The notes below the pieces were generated by a model, which saw nothing but the letters and a program-made list of their open reading frames with translations, searched no databases and was not told the DNA's origin. Positions 51,090-59,913 of a stretch of 64,000 nt of DNA are shown here, piece after piece. Within the stretch, counting starts at the first letter, position 1. Each line of letters begins with the position of its first letter. The position numbers and the translations under genes were made by a program. Source of the stretch: Dyella jiangningensis (GTDB lineage: Bacteria; Pseudomonadota; Gammaproteobacteria; Xanthomonadales; Rhodanobacteraceae); contig NZ_NFZS01000001.1 in the NCBI RefSeq assembly GCF_003264855.1, positions 682,001-746,000 on the forward strand. Direction: 5' to 3'.

Positions 51090-51851
51090 ATGCTTTCCGG
51101 GAAGTCCATCGACTGCACGCTCCAACCGTGCAATCCCATCGCGGTTGATGGTGACGAGGTCCACTTCTGCAGCACCTGCGCCTTCTCCGATGCCTGCCTG
51201 TCGGTGGGTTACGGCAAGCCTGAACTGTCCGCGCTCCATTGCCTGGTCGAACACGTGGGGCCCTATCGCACGGGAGCGCACGTGTTCCGCACGGGCGATC
51301 CGTTCCGCGCAATCTATGCGGTGCGCGCCGGCACGGTGAAGACGTGTGTGGTCGACAAGGACGGCCGCGAGCAAGTCTTGGGCTTTTACCTGCCGGGCGA
51401 AGTGATCGGGCTCAATGCGATCTATCCGGACCAGTTTCCCTGCGATGCAGTGGCATTGGAAGCGGCACAGTTCTGTCGCTTCTCGTTTCCCGCCATGAGT
51501 GCATTGGCGTCACGCATGCCGGCCCTGCAACAGCATCTTTTCCGCCTGTTGAGCAAGGAGCTTGGCACGGCGACGCTGCTCGCGGCTGATCACACGGCGG
51601 ACGAGCGCATGGCCGCGTTCCTGCTGGACCTGGGCGATCGCTATCAGGCGCGCGGTTTCTCGGGCACGCAATTTCGACTGAGCATGGCGCGCGGCGATAT
51701 CGCCAACTATCTACGCCTCGCCGCCGAAACGGTGAGTCGTGTACTGGGCCGTTTTCGCAGCCAGAAACTCATCGACATCAACGGGCGCTCAGTCACGTTG
51801 CTCGATCGAAAAGCGCTTCGCGATCTGTCGCGCGACGAATGCGCGAATTGA
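51090..51851 (+). CDS. fnr: FNR/Anr-type oxygen-sensing transcriptional regulator
   Basis: A 253-residue CRP/FNR protein. The Cys cluster CSTCAFSDAC gives Cys27, Cys30 and Cys36 (CxxCx5C), with Cys129 as the fourth, the pattern of 4Fe-4S FNR/Anr. The recognition helix LRLAAETVSRVLGRF keeps Glu213, Ser216 and Arg217, the FNR contacts for TTGAT. The ATG at 51090 is favoured by AGGGGG; another ATG lies eight codons earlier. It is co-transcribed with hemN, so probably autoregulated through the box at 49613. It is the best candidate for all FNR boxes listed here. Confidence 0.93.
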   Translation: MLSGKSIDCTLQPCNPIAVDGDEVHFCSTCAFSDACLSVGYGKPELSALHCLVEHVGPYRTGAHVFRTGDPFRAIYAVRAGTVKTCVVDKDGREQVLGFYLPGEVIGLNAIYPDQFPCDAVALEAAQFCRFSFPAMSALASRMPALQQHLFRLLSKELGTATLLAADHTADERMAAFLLDLGDRYQARGFSGTQFRLSMARGDIANYLRLAAETVSRVLGRFRSQKLIDINGRSVTLLDRKALRDLSRDECAN

Positions 51852-51900
51852 AGGAAACGCCGTGGCAGGTTGACGCATTTGGTCATGGGTTTATCCGTCT

Positions 51901-51914
51901 CTGACATCAGTCAA
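51901..51914 (+). promoter_or_regulatory. FNR/Dnr-like box upstream of nirK
   Basis: CTGACATCAGTCAA has the form TGAC-N4-GTCA, with its centre 60 bases before the nirK ATG. Confidence 0.8.
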
Positions 51915-51967
51915 GCGGAGATCCACGACGCTGCCTAGGCTTGAGTCGGGAATCAAGGGAGAACCCC

Positions 51968-53485
51968 ATGTCACGTCTGTTAGCCACTGTACTCATCGCC
52001 GCTGGCTTGCTGCCCGGCGCCGTACTCGCCGGCAAGGCGACAGGTACGGCACCACTGGCCATCGTTGCAACGGCCAGTCCGGCACCGCTCGCCGCGCCGG
52101 TCGATTTCGGCCCGCCGCAGGGCGAGCCCATCCACGCGGTGCTCGGCATCCCGCCGAATGTGCCGCCGCCGATCCATCGCAAGAATCCCGCAAAGGTGAT
52201 TGTCGATCTCGAAGTGATCGAAAAGGAGATGCAGATCTCCGAAGGCGTTACCTACACCTATTGGACCTTCGGCGGCACCGTGCCCGGCAGTTTCATCCGC
52301 GTGCGCCAGGGCGACACGGTCGAGTTCCATCTCAAGAACTCGCCCGACAACAAGATGCCGCACAACATCGACCTGCACGGCGTCACCGGTCCGGGTGGCG
52401 GCGCGGCGTCGAGCTTCACCGCGCCGGGTCATGAAAGCCAGTTCACCTTCAAGGCGCTCAATGCCGGCCTGTACGTCTATCACTGCGCCACCGCGCCGGT
52501 GGGCATGCATGTCGCGAACGGCATGTACGGCCTGATCCTGGTCGAGCCGCCGGAAGGCTTGCCGAAGGTGGATCACGAGTACTACGTGATGCAGGGCGAC
52601 TTCTACACCACGGGCAAGTATCGCGAGAAGGGCCATCAGCCGTTCGATATGGACAAGGCCATCGAGGAGCGTCCGACCTATGTGCTGTTCAACGGTCACG
52701 AGGGTTCGCTTACCGGTGACCATGCGCTGACGGCGAAGGTGGGCGAGTCGGTACGCCTGTTCGTCGGTAACGGTGGCCCGAACCTGGTGTCGAGCTTCCA
52801 CGTGATCGGCGAGATCTTCGACAAGGTCTACTACGAAGGCGGCACGCACGCGCAAGAGAACGTGCAGACCACGCTGATCCCTGCCGGTGGCGCGATGATG
52901 GCGGAGTTCCACGTCGACGTGCCAGGCAGCTACGTGCTGGTCGACCACTCCATCTTCCGTGCCTTCAACAAGGGCGCGCTGGGCATCCTCAAGGTGGATG
53001 GTCCGGAGAACAAGGCGATCTACTCGGGCAAGGAAGTGGACTCGGTATATCTGGGTGATCGCGCCAACCCCAACCTGCATGCCGTGGCCGTGGCTGCCAA
53101 GGCCAACGCTACCGGCACGCTGAGCAAGGACGACCAGATCGCCGCCGGCAAGCAGCTGTTCACCGGCACCTGTTCCGTCTGCCACCAGGCGAATGGCGAA
53201 GGCCTGTCGGGTGTGTTCCCGCCGCTGGCCAAGTCGGACTACCTGGCGAAGCAGGACAAGGATCACCTGATCGGCATTCCGCTGCATGGCCTGACCGGAA
53301 AGGTCACCGTCAACGGCAAGGAATACGACTCGGTGATGCCACCGATGAGCCAGCTGACGGATGACGAAGTGGCCAACATCCTCACCTACGTGCTGAACAG
53401 CTGGGGCAACCCGGGTGGACAGGTAAGCAAGGAAGAAGTGTCCAAGGTACGCGCCACGCCGGCGCCGGCAGCCACGGGACACTGA
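51968..53485 (+). CDS. nirK: Copper nitrite reductase with C-terminal cytochrome c domain
   Basis: A 505-residue periplasmic enzyme reducing nitrite to NO. A signal peptide (1-21, ending VLAG) is followed by two cupredoxin domains. Type 1 copper ligands: His132, Cys173, His181, Met186. Type 2 copper ligands: His137, His172, His327; His278 matches the catalytic His. After about residue 380 a cytochrome c domain has CSVCH at 402-406 and the axial Met in [10 protein letters not shown]. Such fused NirK proteins occur in several beta- and gammaproteobacteria. The ATG at 51968 follows GGGAGA. Confidence 0.96.
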   Translation: MSRLLATVLIAAGLLPGAVLAGKATGTAPLAIVATASPAPLAAPVDFGPPQGEPIHAVLGIPPNVPPPIHRKNPAKVIVDLEVIEKEMQISEGVTYTYWTFGGTVPGSFIRVRQGDTVEFHLKNSPDNKMPHNIDLHGVTGPGGGAASSFTAPGHESQFTFKALNAGLYVYHCATAPVGMHVANGMYGLILVEPPEGLPKVDHEYYVMQGDFYTTGKYREKGHQPFDMDKAIEERPTYVLFNGHEGSLTGDHALTAKVGESVRLFVGNGGPNLVSSFHVIGEIFDKVYYEGGTHAQENVQTTLIPAGGAMMAEFHVDVPGSYVLVDHSIFRAFNKGALGILKVDGPENKAIYSGKEVDSVYLGDRANPNLHAVAVAAKANATGTLSKDDQIAAGKQLFTGTCSVCHQANGEGLSGVFPPLAKSDYLAKQDKDHLIGIPLHGLTGKVTVNGKEYDSVMPPMSQLTDDEVANILTYVLNSWGNPGGQVSKEEVSKVRATPAPAATGH

Positions 53486-53486
53486 G

Positions 53487-54248
53487 ATGAAACGGCTGGC
53501 CGTGATCCTTTCCGGCCTGCTGCTAGCCCTCCCGGCAGCGGCGGCAGATTATGTCGCCTTGCCGGGAGGCAGCTTTTCCAGCGTCCTTCCGGCGGATGGC
53601 AAAGTGGCGCCTGCGCGTATAGCGCCCTTCCATCTGCGTACCGAGCCGGTCACCAACGCCGAGTTCCTGGCGTTCACGCAGAAACACCCGGCATGGCGCC
53701 GTGATCGCGTGCCAGCTCTGTTTGCCGACGCCGGATACCTTTCCCACTGGGCCGGCGACGGCTCGCTGGGCGCGGCGATATCGCCTTCACAGCCGGTCAC
53801 CCGCGTCAGTTGGTTTGCAGCGGAAGCTTATTGCGAGAGCGAACAGGCGCGCCTTCCCACCTGGTATGAGTGGGAGTATGCGGCCGCCGCCGACAACCAG
53901 CGTGCCGATGCGCGAAACGATCCTGCATGGCGAGAGCGTGTGCTGATCTGGTACAGCCGTCCATCGAATGCGCCGCTGCCGGAGATCGGTGGAGCTGCCG
54001 ACGTCCACGGCGTGCGCGACCTCAATGGCGTCGTATGGGAATGGGTCGATGACTTCAATGCGCTGCTGGTGGGCAGCGATAGCCGCGACCAGGATGGCGC
54101 AGACAAATTCAAGTTCTGCGGCGCCGGCGCGCTCAATATGCAGGAGAAGGAGAACTACGCCACGCTGATGCGCGTCGCCATGTTGTCCTCGCTCAAGGCA
54201 TCCAACACCACCACGAATCTTGGTTTCCGCTGTGCAAAGTCCGACTGA
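53487..54248 (+). CDS. SUMF1-type (formylglycine-generating enzyme family) protein, NirV-like
   Basis: A 253-residue exported protein starting one base after nirK. A signal peptide (1-20) is followed by a formylglycine-generating-enzyme fold: LPGGSFSS, PVTNAEFLAFTQ, PVTRVSWFAAEAYCESEQARLPT with the WEYAAAA block, and DLNGVVWEWVDDF. The last residues TTTNLGFRCAKS are typical. The NirV proteins next to nirK in denitrifiers belong to this family; their role in NirK maturation is presumed, not proven. Confidence 0.85.
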   Translation: MKRLAVILSGLLLALPAAAADYVALPGGSFSSVLPADGKVAPARIAPFHLRTEPVTNAEFLAFTQKHPAWRRDRVPALFADAGYLSHWAGDGSLGAAISPSQPVTRVSWFAAEAYCESEQARLPTWYEWEYAAAADNQRADARNDPAWRERVLIWYSRPSNAPLPEIGGAADVHGVRDLNGVVWEWVDDFNALLVGSDSRDQDGADKFKFCGAGALNMQEKENYATLMRVAMLSSLKASNTTTNLGFRCAKSD

Positions 54249-54258
54249 GGAATGATCG

Positions 54259-54822
54259 ATGAAGCGGCTGCTCGTGTTGCTATGCCTTCTCTTCTTCGCC
54301 GCGGCACATGCAGAGACACCGTTGCCCAGGGATTCGATCTACCAGCTGGATGTAAAGCTGACCGACCAGGGTGGCAAGACATGGCCCCTGGCATCACGTC
54401 GCGGTCATGTACAGTTGGTGTCGATGTTCTATTCCTCGTGCACGATGGTGTGCCCGATGATCGTGGATACGCTGAAGCTGACCCAGAAGGCGGTAGACGA
54501 GTCCGATCGTGGCCGACTCGATCTTCTGCTGATCAGTTTCGATCCCGCGCGCGACAGCGTGTCGGTGCTTCGTCAATACGCCGAGCGGCGCAAGCTGGAC
54601 GCACCACGATGGACGTTGGCTCGCTCCGAGCCGGCCTCCACCCGACAGCTGGCGGCACTGCTCGGCGTCCAATACCGGCCCCTGCCGGATGGCGATTTCA
54701 ACCACTCCAGCGAACTGCTCCTTCTGGATGAAGAAGGTCGTATCGTGGCTCGCACGGCCATCATCGGACGCCTCGATCCCGAGTTCGTGCAGGCTGTGGA
54801 GAAGGCGCTTCGCACGCCGTAG
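54259..54822 (+). CDS. SCO1/SenC copper chaperone
   Basis: A 187-residue periplasmic thioredoxin-like protein. After the signal peptide (1-18) the copper-binding CxxxC is Cys61-Cys65 (SSCTMVCP) with His149 in DFNHSSELLLLD. In cbb3 or aa3 oxidase systems SCO delivers copper; next to nirK it probably loads the nitrite reductase. It is third in the nirK operon with a 10-base gap. Confidence 0.9.
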   Translation: MKRLLVLLCLLFFAAAHAETPLPRDSIYQLDVKLTDQGGKTWPLASRRGHVQLVSMFYSSCTMVCPMIVDTLKLTQKAVDESDRGRLDLLLISFDPARDSVSVLRQYAERRKLDAPRWTLARSEPASTRQLAALLGVQYRPLPDGDFNHSSELLLLDEEGRIVARTAIIGRLDPEFVQAVEKALRTP

Positions 54823-55166
54823 CCTTGTCGTCGTGACATAGGCGGATCGCCATCATGGGTGGATGTGTGGTGGACGAGCTTGATCGCCCTGCGCGTGTGC
54901 CCTGATCTTCGCGTGGGACGTGTGATGTATGGGCGCGGATCCCGGCGCATCCGCGTTGCATGCGTGGATGTCATGCGCAACGTGTACGCGGAAATCGCCT
55001 GCATCATCCCGGCAAAGATTCCTTTCGCAAGCACCTGCCATCGACGTGGCGCGTTGTCACAGTAAGTCTTCATGTGCCAATGGCTTGACAACGGTCAGGC
55101 CGGACCGATGCCCACCTGTCGAGACTGACTTCACTCAATGGGGAGTAGGTCGACAGGAGTGGTTGG
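54823..55166. other. Intergenic region upstream of the porin
   Basis: About 344 bases. Apart from the FNR-like box at 55085 I see no gene with a convincing ribosome site or domain. Weak open frames here are not supported. Confidence 0.4.
55085..55098 (+). promoter_or_regulatory. FNR/Dnr-like box upstream of the porin
   Basis: TTGACAACGGTCAG keeps the TGAC-N4-GTCA form; its centre is 75 bases before the porin ATG. Confidence 0.7.
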
Positions 55167-56399
55167 ATGAAAAGGGCATGCCATCGTCGTTCATTGGCAG
55201 CATGTGGTTTGGCCATGCTTGGATTTTCCTTCGCAGCGAATGCCCAGTCAGGCACGGATGCATCACCGCCGCTGCAAGTGGAATGGAACGCACGCCTTCG
55301 TCACGAGCAAGTTGATGATGATGCTTTCCACCGCGACGCGCAGGCGGACACCTTGCGCCTTCGACTGGGACTGCGGGCCAATTTCGGTAGCGGATGGAGT
55401 GGTTTCATCGAAGGCGCGGGTGTAGCGAGCGCCAACGATCATTACAACAGCGGTGCGAATGGCCAGGCGCAGTACCCGGGCATTACCGATCCGCATGGCA
55501 CGGAACTCAACCAGGCCTGGTTGGCGTGGCAGGGCAGCGATTTCGGCGCCAAGGTCGGTCGACAGGAAATCGTGCTGGACAACCAGCGCTGGGTCGGCAA
55601 TGTGGCCTGGCGCCAGTTCGAGCAGACCTTCGACGCCGTCGCCCTGCAATGGAAGCCGGCCGCTGACTGGACCCTGCGTTACGACTGGCTCGACCGCGTG
55701 AATCGCGTGGCCGGACCCGATGCGCTCAATCCCCTGGCTCGCAAGCGGCTGCTCAATACACACCTGTTCAATGCCGCGTGGGTACATGGCAATCAGCAAG
55801 TGTCGGGCTATGCGTATCTGCATAAGGACAAGGATGTCGCTGCCGCCTCCACCGCGACCTATGGTGCGCGTTGGGTTGGCAAGCCCTCGCCCGAAGGCGG
55901 ATTCGGCTGGGCGTTGGAAGGCGCGCGTCAGTACGACTATGCCAACAACCCGCAGAACGTCAGCCACAGCTATTGGCTGCTGGAGCCGGCATGGACGCGG
56001 TGGGGCGTCACGGGCAAGCTGGCCTGGGAGCATCTGGGCGGCGATGGGCATACCGCGATGCAGACGCCGCTGGCCACGCTGCATGCCTTCAACGGCTGGG
56101 ATGACCAGTTCACCGTGACGCCGGTGAACGGCCTCGAGGATTACTATTTGTCCCTCAACGGCCAGCTCGGCAAGCAGGGCTGGGCGAGCAAGCTCGGTTG
56201 GGTCGTGGCCTATCACGATTACCACGCCGACAAGGGCAGCACGCGCTACGGTGATGAGTGGAATGCGTCGCTGTCGTTCCCGCTGGTGCCGGGCTTGACC
56301 GGACTGGTGAAGGTCGCCAGCTACCGTGCCGATCATTATGCGCACGATGACACCAAGGTCTGGCTGCAACTGGAATGGCAGGGCAAGCAGCGGTTGTGA
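55167..56399 (+). CDS. Outer-membrane alginate-export-family porin
   Basis: A 410-residue beta-barrel protein. A signal peptide ends near residue 26 (AANAQ). Alternating short strands with aromatic ends fill the rest, and ELNQAWLAWQGSDFGAKVGRQEIVLDNQRWVG is the AlgE-like GRQ-x4-D motif region. The C-terminal strand ends WLQLEWQGKQRL. Family members occur in nitrate or nitrite clusters as porins; transport of nitrite or nitrate here is inference. Confidence 0.78.
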   Translation: MKRACHRRSLAACGLAMLGFSFAANAQSGTDASPPLQVEWNARLRHEQVDDDAFHRDAQADTLRLRLGLRANFGSGWSGFIEGAGVASANDHYNSGANGQAQYPGITDPHGTELNQAWLAWQGSDFGAKVGRQEIVLDNQRWVGNVAWRQFEQTFDAVALQWKPAADWTLRYDWLDRVNRVAGPDALNPLARKRLLNTHLFNAAWVHGNQQVSGYAYLHKDKDVAAASTATYGARWVGKPSPEGGFGWALEGARQYDYANNPQNVSHSYWLLEPAWTRWGVTGKLAWEHLGGDGHTAMQTPLATLHAFNGWDDQFTVTPVNGLEDYYLSLNGQLGKQGWASKLGWVVAYHDYHADKGSTRYGDEWNASLSFPLVPGLTGLVKVASYRADHYAHDDTKVWLQLEWQGKQRL

Positions 56400-56443
56400 T
56401 GACGCGGCCGTTACGTGCGTCCAGTGATGGCTTCATCGATGCG

Positions 56444-56457
56444 CTGACTCAAGTCAG
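56444..56457 (+). promoter_or_regulatory. FNR/Dnr-like box upstream of the DUF2249 operon
   Basis: CTGACTCAAGTCAG is a perfect palindrome of the TGAC-N4-GTCA type, centred about 41 bases before the DUF2249 ATG. Confidence 0.82.
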
Positions 56458-56491
56458 CGCATCGCGGTGCCGCATTCGGTGAAATGGCGGC

Positions 56492-56797
56492 ATGAACACG
56501 TCTACCCATACCTGCCACTGCCGTGATGCGGTCAGGCCGGCGGCCACGGCCTTGCTCGATCTTCGCTCCCTGCAACCGCCGGAGCCGATGCGGCAGGCAT
56601 TGGCGGCGGCCGATCGATTGGCGCCAGGTGAAGTGCTGGAGGTTCTGACCCCGCTGATGCCGATGCCCCTGTTGTCCGCCCTGGCCGAGCGCGGGTTCCA
56701 GGCACAAGCGACCATGCTTCCCGAAGGCGGCGCGAGAGTGGCCATTCGTTGCATTCCGCAGTGGGCGTCGACCAGTCATGGCCCGACTGGCGCTTGA
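56492..56797 (+). CDS. DUF2249-domain protein
   Basis: A 101-residue TusA-like fold: LDLRSLQPPEPMRQALAAAD, LAPGEVLEVLTPLMPMPLLSALAERGF. Proteins of this family are frequent in denitrification and low-oxygen clusters, where their role is unknown. His8 and Cys9 near the start (HTCHC) might bind metal. It overlaps the next gene by 20 bases. Confidence 0.8.
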   Translation: MNTSTHTCHCRDAVRPAATALLDLRSLQPPEPMRQALAAADRLAPGEVLEVLTPLMPMPLLSALAERGFQAQATMLPEGGARVAIRCIPQWASTSHGPTGA

Positions 56798-58034
56798 TCA
56801 GGCACCAGTCGTCTCGCTTCCGCGCCGGTTTCTGTGCTCCATGCCGATCTGGGGCGTGCTGGCGGGGCTGCTGCTGGTGATCGACGGCGATAGCCTGGTG
56901 CGGTCTCGTTGGCATCCCGGTACGTTGGCCCTCGTGCATACCTTCACCCTGGGTGTGCTTGGCAATGCGATGTTCGGCAGCCTGCTGCAATTCCTGCCCG
57001 CCGCCGCCGGTGTTCCGCTTCGCGTCGGCCGGCTGGGCGCCTGGATGCACATCGCATTGAACACGGGTGTGCTGCTGCTGGTGGCTGGCTTCCATTTCGG
57101 GTCGGCCGTGTTGCTGTCGCTTGCAGGGCTGCTGTTGCCGTTGGCTTTTCTGGCCTTGGTGGGCATGACCTTGCCCGCCGTATGCCGAGCCGCGGGCCAG
57201 CGGTTGCTGCGTGCGGGTATCGGCGGCTCCCTCGTGTTCGGGCTGATCACGGCTGTGCTTGGCGGCGCTTTGGCGCTGTGTAGCGGTGGCCGGTTGGCGC
57301 TGGTGATGCCGCCCTGGGTGGATGTCCACGCCTCGCTCGGTGTGCTTGGCTGGGTGATATTGCTACTGGCCAGCGTGGGACGCGTGGTGATGCCCATGTT
57401 CCAGGGAACCGGCATGAGCTCGGTGAAGTGGCATGGGGTTTGGTTCGCCAGCCTCGTCGTGCTGTTGACGCTTGCTTCTGCGTGGCGCTTGGTGGGCGAT
57501 GGCGAGGCCGGTTTGCAGGCGACACTGGCATGCTTCGGCGTGTCGTTCGCACTCACGGTGGTATGGCTGCAGAAGCGCACGGCGGCGGCGCGTCGCGGTC
57601 CGTTGTGGTGGAGCTGGCGAGCAGGTGCGCTCGTGCTGGTTGCCTCGGCAGTGGCACTGCCCTGGCAGATCCGCGAGCCGTTGCTTGCCGCTGCGCTCGC
57701 CCTGGGTGTGGCGTTGCCCCTGCTGGTGGTCGGCATGGCGTTGGAAATCGTGGCCTTCCTCGGTTGGATCGAGCTGCACCGGCGTGTTGGTCGGGGCGTG
57801 CAGTTGCCTGGCGTGCAGCGGTTGATGCCTGCACGCGAACGTGGTGCGGCAGTCATGGCTCTGGGGAGCGCTGGCGCGGCCGTCGTGCTGGCAACCGTAC
57901 ATCCGGATGCCTGGCTCGCCCGAGCTGCCGGGCTGCTTCAGTGCATGGCATGGGGAGGCGTTGCAGCCGTCTTCCACGGCACACGTCGGCGCGTGCAGCG
58001 GTTCCTGCGTGATCAATGGAAATCGGAGCGATGA
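56778..58034 (+). CDS. NnrS-like / haem-copper-like multi-helix membrane protein
   Basis: A 418-residue protein with about 12 hydrophobic segments. Two blocks have conserved His-rich features: LVHTFTLGVLGNAMFGSLLQ and DVHASLGVLGWVILLLASVG. They resemble those of NnrS, a haem/copper membrane protein of nitric-oxide-exposed bacteria. It lies in an operon with DUF2249, DGC and UbiT, and its TGA overlaps the next start (ATGA). The exact family is uncertain. Confidence 0.6.
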   Translation: MARLALDQAPVVSLPRRFLCSMPIWGVLAGLLLVIDGDSLVRSRWHPGTLALVHTFTLGVLGNAMFGSLLQFLPAAAGVPLRVGRLGAWMHIALNTGVLLLVAGFHFGSAVLLSLAGLLLPLAFLALVGMTLPAVCRAAGQRLLRAGIGGSLVFGLITAVLGGALALCSGGRLALVMPPWVDVHASLGVLGWVILLLASVGRVVMPMFQGTGMSSVKWHGVWFASLVVLLTLASAWRLVGDGEAGLQATLACFGVSFALTVVWLQKRTAAARRGPLWWSWRAGALVLVASAVALPWQIREPLLAAALALGVALPLLVVGMALEIVAFLGWIELHRRVGRGVQLPGVQRLMPARERGAAVMALGSAGAAVVLATVHPDAWLARAAGLLQCMAWGGVAAVFHGTRRRVQRFLRDQWKSER

Positions 58035-58438
58035 ACATGCCCAAGGGAATGCTCGTCTACGCCTGCTCGGGATGATCGAGCGCGGCCCAGATGGCCAATC
58101 ACTTCGCGCTGCGCCTCGATCGCGAGCGCGTGGCGAAGATGTCTTGCATCGCCGGCGTGGGCGGTGGCGTGCCTGGACTGGTGCGCACGGCGCAAAGCGG
58201 ACGCCGGATACTCGCGCTCGATGGATGCGAGATGCGTTGCGCCGTCGCCTGCTTGGCAAGGGCGGGCGTGGTCGCCGACGCGCATCTTGTGCTGTCCGAG
58301 CATGGCGTGAAGAAACGCCAGCATGTCGACTTCGAACCGGATGAGGCGAGGCGTGTGTACGTCGACGCCGTGCTGCCCGCCGCGCACGCCCTGGCCGCTG
58401 TCGATGAGGAGAGAAACCATGTTGTCGCTTCCGCGTGA
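58031..58438 (+). pseudogene. DGC-domain putative zinc-binding protein, interrupted by in-frame TGA
   Basis: Frame and length give a 135-residue protein of the DGC family with one TGA at 58073-58075. It reads MLVYACSG, TGA, SSAAQMANHFALRLD, AKMSCIAGVGGGVPGLV and LDGCEMRCAVACL. In relatives the TGA position is Cys in CSGC. So either TGC changed to TGA (mutation or sequencing error), or the codon is recoded, possibly as selenocysteine. A stem GATCGAG...CTCGATC follows immediately. The ATG overlaps the previous stop; the 3' end overlaps the next gene. Confidence 0.75.
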
Positions 58439-59300
58439 GCGCTGGTTGCTGGATCGTGCGCGCGGTGCCATCGATGGTGTCGACGACGGCTTGATCCTGC
58501 TGTTGGCGGCACGGCGACGCCTCGTGCACATCGTGGCGTGGTTGAAGGCGCGCACCGGCATGACGGGGCGCGATCCCCATCGCGAGAAATACATGCATGC
58601 GCGTGCGCAGACGCTTGCTTCTCGCGTGGGTGTGCCGGATGCCACGGTGCGCACATTGGTGAACCTCGCCATTGACGATGCCTGCATGCAGCAAGGCATC
58701 GCTGGCGACGTTCACGGCCTTGATGTTGGTCAGGGCAGGGTGGGAATGAGCCGGTCGATGATCCCGCCCATGCCGATCTCCCTTGCTCCCTCCACGCTGG
58801 CGCCGCACCTGCTGCGCTGGATGCCGCCGCCGCGTCGCGTGGCACCGCTGGTTCGTGCCATCCCGGGCCGCTGGCAGCATGCCCTGCTGGAGAAGGCGAT
58901 CAGCCGCGTACTGGCCTTGCCCCTCCGCGATGGTTCGCTCGATTTCATGAAGGGGCGTCGCCTCGGTATCGAAGTCAGCGATCTCGGTCTTCGTTGGGTG
59001 CTGACCTGGGCGGACGGAGCCCTGCGCGTGATCACCGATGAACCCGAAGCCAGCGTGCGCGGTAGCGCTACGGATCTGCTCCTGCTGGCGGGGCGACGGG
59101 AAGATGCCGACACGCTGTTCTTCCAGCGCGCGCTCGTCCTCACCGGTGATACCGAACTTGGGCTGACGGCGCGCAATCTGCTTGAGCGCCTGCCCTGGGA
59201 AGACGTCCCGCTAGGGCTGCGCATCGCGCTTCATCGAGGTGCCGGCTTTGCTCGCATGGCGCGAGAAGCGCATCGCGAGCGATTCGACGGATCGTATTGA
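58419..59300 (+). CDS. ubiT: Chorismate-mutase-like domain fused to UbiT (SCP2) domain
   Basis: A 293-residue fusion. Residues about 5-90 look like an AroQ-type chorismate mutase (RARGAIDGVDDGLILLLAARRRLV, then K in WLKART, RDPHREKYM and CMQQG; AroQ-like Arg, Lys and Gln positions are present). Residues about 110-290 are the SCP2-type UbiT: LDFMKGRRLGIEVSDLGLRW and ITDEPEASVRGSATDLLLLA. UbiT carries lipid intermediates in O2-independent ubiquinone synthesis with UbiU and UbiV. An internal ATG at 58746 could make UbiT alone. The start at 58419 has GGAGAG. The fused first domain is unusual. Confidence 0.78.
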   Translation: MLSLPRERWLLDRARGAIDGVDDGLILLLAARRRLVHIVAWLKARTGMTGRDPHREKYMHARAQTLASRVGVPDATVRTLVNLAIDDACMQQGIAGDVHGLDVGQGRVGMSRSMIPPMPISLAPSTLAPHLLRWMPPPRRVAPLVRAIPGRWQHALLEKAISRVLALPLRDGSLDFMKGRRLGIEVSDLGLRWVLTWADGALRVITDEPEASVRGSATDLLLLAGRREDADTLFFQRALVLTGDTELGLTARNLLERLPWEDVPLGLRIALHRGAGFARMAREAHRERFDGSY

Positions 59301-59327
59301 CGCAACCCCGCGTTGCGTCGCGCCCTC

Positions 59328-59341
59328 TTGATCCGCGTCAG
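59328..59341 (+). promoter_or_regulatory. FNR/Dnr-like box upstream of fabA
   Basis: TTGATCCGCGTCAG combines a canonical TTGAT half with a GTCAG half. Its centre is 64 bases before fabA. Confidence 0.75.
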
Positions 59342-59397
59342 GGCCGGGTGGGAAGAGCTTGCCCAGACTCGTCATTCCCTTCTTCTGCGGACATGAC

Positions 59398-59913
59398 ATG
59401 ACACGCGCCTCCTCGTTTGATCGCGAGCAGCTCCTCGCCTGCGCCCGCGGCGAACTATTCGGTCCCGGCAATGCGCGCCTGCCATCGCCGCCCATGCTGA
59501 TGTTCGACCGCATCACGCACGTGGACGAGCATGACGGCGCCTTCGGCAAAGGATCGCTTCGCGCCGAGCTGGATATCAGCTCGAACCTTTGGTTCTTCGC
59601 GTGCCACTTCGATGGCGACCCGGTAATGCCCGGCTGCCTGGGCCTGGACGCCTTGTGGCAGCTCAGCGGGTTCTTCCTGCCATGGCTGGGGCTGCAAGGA
59701 CGCGGGCGTGCGCTTGGCGTCGGGCAAGTGAAGTTCACCGGGCAGGTGCTGCCCAGTGCCCAGCTGCTGAGCTATCAGGTGGACATCAGTCGCGTGATCA
59801 AGGGCCGCATGAATGTGGTGGTCGCCAACGGCACCGTCCACGTCGACGGACGCCAGATCTACGTGGCCACCGACATGCGCGTGGGCCTGTTCCAGTCGAC
59901 GGAGGGCTTCTGA
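59398..59913 (+). CDS. fabA: 3-hydroxydecanoyl-ACP dehydratase/isomerase
   Basis: A 171-residue hot-dog enzyme making the cis double bond of the anaerobic unsaturated fatty acid route. The catalytic pair is His70 ([15 protein letters not shown]) and Asp84 (LGLDALWQL), at the same numbers as E. coli FabA, and [13 protein letters not shown] follows. The chosen ATG at 59398 gives [13 protein letters not shown]. It overlaps fabB. The FNR box upstream is notable. Confidence 0.95.
   Translation: MTRASSFDREQLLACARGELFGPGNARLPSPPMLMFDRITHVDEHDGAFGKGSLRAELDISSNLWFFACHFDGDPVMPGCLGLDALWQLSGFFLPWLGLQGRGRALGVGQVKFTGQVLPSAQLLSYQVDISRVIKGRMNVVVANGTVHVDGRQIYVATDMRVGLFQSTEGF

Noticed and set aside
54929-55315. 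Open frame upstream of the porin
   Set aside because: No ribosome site or domain is seen, and it overlaps the porin signal peptide in another frame.
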